Source: an uncultured Phenylobacterium sp. (GTDB lineage: Bacteria > Pseudomonadota > Alphaproteobacteria > Caulobacterales > Caulobacteraceae). From it: a DNA stretch of 9,561 nt. Both the position numbers and the translations under genes were made by a program. This document shows, piece after piece, positions 7,352 to 9,561 of this stretch (positions are counted from its first letter, which is position 1; every line of letters begins with the position of its first letter). The DNA lies in assembly GCA_945952355.1 (NCBI GenBank), contig CAMFIW010000063.1, positions 1 through 9,561 of the forward strand. Reading direction: 5' to 3'. Under the pieces are notes generated by a model. The model ran no database searches, had not been told where the DNA came from, and saw only the letters and a program-made list of their open reading frames with translations.

Positions 7352-7906
7352 TCACCCCGAGAAGCCGCCGCCGCCTAGGAACGCCAGTTCCTCGACGGGC
7401 GAGTCGCGCCCCAATGCTGCGTTGCGGTGCGGAAAGCGGCCGAACCGGGCGATGATGTCCCGGTGGATCTGCGCCCATTTCAGCGTGTTCGTGTCGCCGG
7501 CCTCGTCGCGCAGGCGCTCGCATAGCCGCAAGCACTCGTCCTGGTCGGCCATGTCCTCCGCGTGCTCGAACGGCAGGTAGAAGAAGGGACGCAGGTCGGG
7601 GTCGTGCGCCAAATCGTGGCCGCGCGCGACCGCCTGGCGCGCGAAGGCGAGCGCCTTGCCGTCGGTGGCGAACTGGTGAGCCGAACCGCGATAGAGATTG
7701 CGCGGAAACTGGTCGAGCAACAGCAGGAGGGCGAGCGCCCCTTCGGGATCGCCAATCCAGGCGTCGTACTCGCCGCGCGCCGCGGCGTGATGGGTCGGCT
7801 CGTACTTCAGCCGGATGGCGTCGTCGAAGCCGCCGGACTTGGCGAACCACTTCTTGGGGCCGGCGGCGCGCCAGAACTGGGTGATGTCGTTGGGATTGGC
7901 GGGCAT
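7352..7906 (-). CDS. DUF924 family protein
   Basis: A 184-residue all-helical protein of the DUF924 family (PF06041), which is common in proteobacteria and has a TPR-like fold but no established reaction. Family hallmarks are FWRAAGPKKWFAKS (11-24), LLLDQFPRNLYRG (62-74), RPFFYLPFEHAED (106-118), KWAQIHRDII (143-152) and RFGRFPHRN (154-162), and the C-terminus ends in FLGGGGFSG. There is no signal peptide, so it is presumably cytosolic. The ATG at 7906 is chosen because GGAG lies five bases upstream and homology begins at once (ITQFW). The reading frame stays open for a further 700 bases upstream, but that part is antisense to the RcnB-like gene and is not coding. It is convergent with the small exported proteins and divergent from the RcnB-like gene, and I see no functional link to either. 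Confidence 0.93.
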   Translation of the reverse strand: MPANPNDITQFWRAAGPKKWFAKSGGFDDAIRLKYEPTHHAAARGEYDAWIGDPEGALALLLLLDQFPRNLYRGSAHQFATDGKALAFARQAVARGHDLAHDPDLRPFFYLPFEHAEDMADQDECLRLCERLRDEAGDTNTLKWAQIHRDIIARFGRFPHRNAALGRDSPVEELAFLGGGGFSG

Positions 7907-7970
7907 CGGATCTCCGGCGGGTGATGCGACCAGGTCGGCTGCCCACCACGTTTCGTTCAAGCTGGGTTCA

Positions 7971-7987
7971 GTTTGCAAGGCGCAAAC
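7971..7987. promoter_or_regulatory. Inverted repeat in the DUF924 / RcnB-like divergent region
   Basis: GTTTGC-AAGGC-GCAAAC (7971-7987) is a perfect 6+5+6 inverted repeat near the middle of the 144-base divergent gap, 64 bases before the RcnB-like start. It could be an operator for that gene. The bases around it show no obvious -35/-10 pair. Confidence 0.3.
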
Positions 7988-8050
7988 CTGCGGACAAGAG
8001 GGCGAGCAACCCGCCCGCGTCCGCAAGGGCCGGGCCCATCGAGTATGACC

Positions 8051-8866
8051 ATGAAGACGGTGATGACAGGCGCACTGGCGCTGGCCCTGATGGCCGGGAC
8101 GGCGGGCGCGGCCCTGGCCCAGGAAGGCCCGGCGGGCGATCACGACCGCTGGCACGACGCCGGCGAGCGGCCCCGGCCGCCCCAACGGAGCGAGGCGCCT
8201 CGGCCGCCTCCCCCGCAACAACCTCCGCCGCAGCACGCGCCTCGCGCGGACACGCCGCATCCGCAGGCCCAGGCCCAGGCGCCGGCCCAGTCCGGCCCCG
8301 GGGGGTGGCAACGTGGTCCCGACGGTCGCACCTGGCGCGGCGCGCCGCCGAACGGAAGCCCGCCAGCGGGCGATCGGGGCCAGGGCTGGCGGCAGCCTCC
8401 GCCCCAGCAGGCCAATCCGCCGCCACAGGCCGCGCCGGACCGGCGCCCGAGCGGCGAGCGGCGTGACGACGGCCGGCGTCCGCCACCCGACGCGCGTTGG
8501 GATCGCGACCAGGATCGTCGCGGCTGGGATCGCGGCCGGCAGGACTGGGATCGCGACCATCGCGGCTGGGACCGGGATCGCCCGCGCTACGATCCGCGCG
8601 ACTACCCCCGCAGCTTCCGCAGCGACCATCGCTATCGCACCTACATCTATCGTCCGCCGCCGGGCTTCTACGTCCGCAGCTGGGTGTTCGGCGACATCCT
8701 GCCGCGCGCCTGGTGGACGCCCAACTATCGGCTGAACAGCTGGTGGGACTACGGCCTGCCCATCCCGCCGATCGGCTACGAGTGGGTCCGCGTCGGCGCC
8801 GACGCCCTTCTGGTGGACATGTATTCCGGGCGCGTCGTGCAGGTGGTCTACGACGTCTTCTGGTGA
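8051..8866 (+). CDS. RcnB-family periplasmic protein with long Pro/Gln/Arg-rich region
   Basis: A 271-residue exported protein. A clear signal peptide (K2, hydrophobic 4-15, ALA-Q cut after residue 23) sends it to the periplasm. Residues about 25-185 are low-complexity and rich in Pro, Gln, Arg and Asp, with four tryptophans in WDR[DG] repeats at 150, 159, 166 and 173. Residues about 185-271 are an RcnB-type domain (PF11776), recognised from PPPGFYVRSW, PPIGYEWVRVGADALLVD and the terminal VVQVVYDVFW. E. coli RcnB affects nickel/cobalt homeostasis, but most RcnB-domain proteins are uncharacterised. This one has no cysteine and few histidines in the domain, so a metal role is not supported here. 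ATGs at 8045 and 8051 are both possible. The latter is taken because GAG sits seven bases before it. A stem-loop follows five bases after the stop. Confidence 0.88.
   Translation: MKTVMTGALALALMAGTAGAALAQEGPAGDHDRWHDAGERPRPPQRSEAPRPPPPQQPPPQHAPRADTPHPQAQAQAPAQSGPGGWQRGPDGRTWRGAPPNGSPPAGDRGQGWRQPPPQQANPPPQAAPDRRPSGERRDDGRRPPPDARWDRDQDRRGWDRGRQDWDRDHRGWDRDRPRYDPRDYPRSFRSDHRYRTYIYRPPPGFYVRSWVFGDILPRAWWTPNYRLNSWWDYGLPIPPIGYEWVRVGADALLVDMYSGRVVQVVYDVFW
8498..8580 (+). repeat. Degenerate in-gene repeat encoding WDRD units
   Basis: Four imperfect copies of TGGGATCGCG and variants begin at 8498, 8525, 8546 and 8567. The spacings of 27, 21 and 21 bases keep the frame. They encode W-D-R-[DG] units in the linker of the RcnB-like protein. 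Copy number could vary by slippage between strains. Confidence 0.6.
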
Positions 8867-8871
8867 TCGCG

Positions 8872-8889
8872 CTCTCCCGCAAGGGAGGG
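8872..8889 (+). terminator. GNRA-loop hairpin after the RcnB-like gene
   Basis: CTCTCCC (8872-8878), loop GCAA, GGGAGGG (8883-8889): a 7-bp stem with one G-T (G-U in RNA) pair and a stable GCAA tetraloop, starting five bases after the RcnB-like stop codon. There is no T-run. Position and stability suit a 3'-end or terminator structure. From memory, CTCTCCCGCAAGGGAG is also a widespread dispersed intergenic sequence. Confidence 0.55.
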
Positions 8890-8910
8890 GTTCGGCGGCG
8901 CGAGCCGTCC

Positions 8911-8958
8911 GGGCGGGGAAGGCCTTGGACTATTCCCAGTGGCCGGGCTTCCCCGCCC
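8911..8958. repeat. Long hairpin upstream of ilvC
   Basis: GGGCGGGGAAG (8911-8921) pairs perfectly with CTTCCCCGCCC (8948-8958) around a 26-base interior that can itself fold (GGCC at 8921-8924 with GGCC at 8941-8944, TGG with CCA). It lies 45 bases after the RcnB-like stop and 144 bases before the ilvC start. It may be part of the upstream gene's terminator, or of a structured ilvC leader if transcription starts before it. Confidence 0.5.
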
Positions 8959-8999
8959 AACCTGCCGAATTCACGGCGATCCCGCCGTCGGGCGCCGGG

Positions 9000-9038
9000 G
9001 CGGACGCTTGACGTCCGCGCAATTTTCCCCTCCATAGC
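9000..9038 (+). promoter_or_regulatory. Candidate ilvC promoter with overlapping palindrome
   Basis: GCGGACG-CTTGA-CGTCCGC (9000-9018) is a perfect 7+5+7 inverted repeat. It contains TTGACG (9008-9013), an exact match to the -35 core known for Caulobacter housekeeping promoters. Possible -10 matches downstream are poor (TCCATA at 9031-9036 after 17 bases, CATAGC at 9033-9038 after 19). If the promoter is real, the palindrome is well placed as a repressor operator. Alternatively, the stem plus GCGCAATTTT (to 9026) is an intrinsic-terminator-like element ending upstream transcripts. A further stem, ACGGCG-ATCC-CGCCGT (8973-8988), lies just before it. Confidence 0.35.
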
Positions 9039-9101
9039 GCGGCCTTTGCTGCGGCGCCGTTGCGCGGTTCCGCGGCGTACTTGTCCTCAGGAGAAATGAT
9101 C

Positions 9102-9561
9102 ATGCGCGTCTACTATGATCGCGACGCCGACCTCGCCCGCATCCTGGACAAGAAGATCGCCATCGTAGGCTATGGCTCCCAGGGGCGCGCGCACGCGCTC
9201 AACCTCGTGGATTCGGGCGTGAAGAACGTGGCCGTGGCGCTGCGTCCCGATTCCGCGACGGCGAAGAAGGTGGAGGCCGACGGCCTGAAGGTCATGTCGG
9301 TGGCCGAAGCGGCGAAGTGGGCCGACGCCATCATGGTGCTGGCGCCCGACGAGCTGCAGCGCGGCATCTACGCCAACGAGATCGCCCCCAACATCCGTGA
9401 CGGCGCGGCCCTGCTGTTCGCCCACGGCCTGAACGTGCACTTCAACCTGATCGAGCCCAAGAGCACGATCGACGTGCTGATGGTGGCGCCCAAGGGCCCC
9501 GGCCACACCGTGCGCGGCGAATACCAGAAGGGCGGCGGCGTGCCGTGCCTGATCGCCATCC
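9102..9561 (+). CDS. ilvC: Ketol-acid reductoisomerase, 5' part (partial)
   Basis: The first 153 codons of a class I ketol-acid reductoisomerase (full length about 338), cut by the window edge. The enzyme rearranges and reduces acetolactate and acetohydroxybutyrate with NADPH and Mg2+, the second common step of valine, leucine and isoleucine synthesis. The N-terminal Rossmann domain is visible: [15 protein letters not shown] (21-35) with GYGSQG at 23-28, then the cofactor-phosphate loop [10 protein letters not shown] (47-56), VLAPDELQ (79-86), FAHGLNVHF (106-114) with H108 as the conserved catalytic-region His, and [13 protein letters not shown] (129-141). The ATG at 9102 is chosen because AGGAGA (9089-9094) lies seven bases upstream. 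An ATG two codons earlier, at 9096, is too close to that site. The Mg2+-binding knotted C-terminal domain lies outside the window. Confidence 0.97.
   Translation, partial: MRVYYDRDADLARILDKKIAIVGYGSQGRAHALNLVDSGVKNVAVALRPDSATAKKVEADGLKVMSVAEAAKWADAIMVLAPDELQRGIYANEIAPNIRDGAALLFAHGLNVHFNLIEPKSTIDVLMVAPKGPGHTVRGEYQKGGGVPCLIAI

Noticed and set aside
7907..8629. Upstream extension of the DUF924 reading frame to 425 codons
   Set aside because: The extension is antisense to the RcnB-like gene and low in complexity. Homology and a GGAG ribosome site place the start at 7906.
8925..9011. TTG-initiated 28-codon frame in the ilvC leader
   Set aside because: No ribosome site and no enrichment for Ile, Val or Leu codons, so it is not a credible attenuation peptide.

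Overview
This is a high-GC window of ordinary chromosomal character. The protein sequences (a cytochrome P450-like N-terminus, a class I ketol-acid reductoisomerase, an RcnB-like periplasmic protein, a DUF924 protein, a thyA-folA pair) and the Caulobacter-type signals suggest an alphaproteobacterium of the Caulobacterales, such as Caulobacter or Phenylobacterium. That placement is inferred from remembered sequence style; no search was run. I see no mobile element, CRISPR array, rRNA or tRNA.

Layout from left to right. Bases 1-67 hold the first 22 codons of a leftward gene, possibly a cytochrome P450. It diverges from a rightward Old Yellow Enzyme (OYE)-family flavin oxidoreductase (268-1368). 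The OYE gene ends in a four-base stop-codon overlap with a convergent AraC-type regulator (1365-2078, minus). The regulator is divergent, with a 51-base gap, from a large exported protein (2130-3986) with two aspartyl-protease motifs and a C-terminal PDZ domain. A perfect 14-bp stem hairpin separates that gene from a convergent SMP-30/gluconolactonase-like gene (4100-5011, minus). Upstream of it on the same strand lie folA (5122-5640) and thyA (5671-6513). These two are an operon-like pair: ThyA makes dTMP and dihydrofolate, and DHFR recycles the dihydrofolate.

The right third begins with two tandem paralogous genes for small, probably exported proteins with a fixed two-cysteine motif (6690-6917 and 7089-7313). 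Next come a convergent DUF924 gene (7352-7906, minus), a divergent RcnB-like periplasmic protein with a long Pro/Gln/Arg-rich linker (8051-8866), and the 5' end of ilvC (9102 to the window edge). The 235 bases before ilvC contain four consecutive stem-loops. The last of these overlaps a TTGACG -35-like hexamer and is followed by a short T-run.

Most of the window is well-understood housekeeping or accessory metabolism. The parts with least explanation are the small two-cysteine tandem pair and its upstream signals, including a perfect GTTC-N7-GTTC LexA-type motif over the first gene's start codon. The structured ilvC leader and the two-motif protease/PDZ protein next to its AraC neighbour come next. 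I found no clear evidence for a wholly new multi-gene system.
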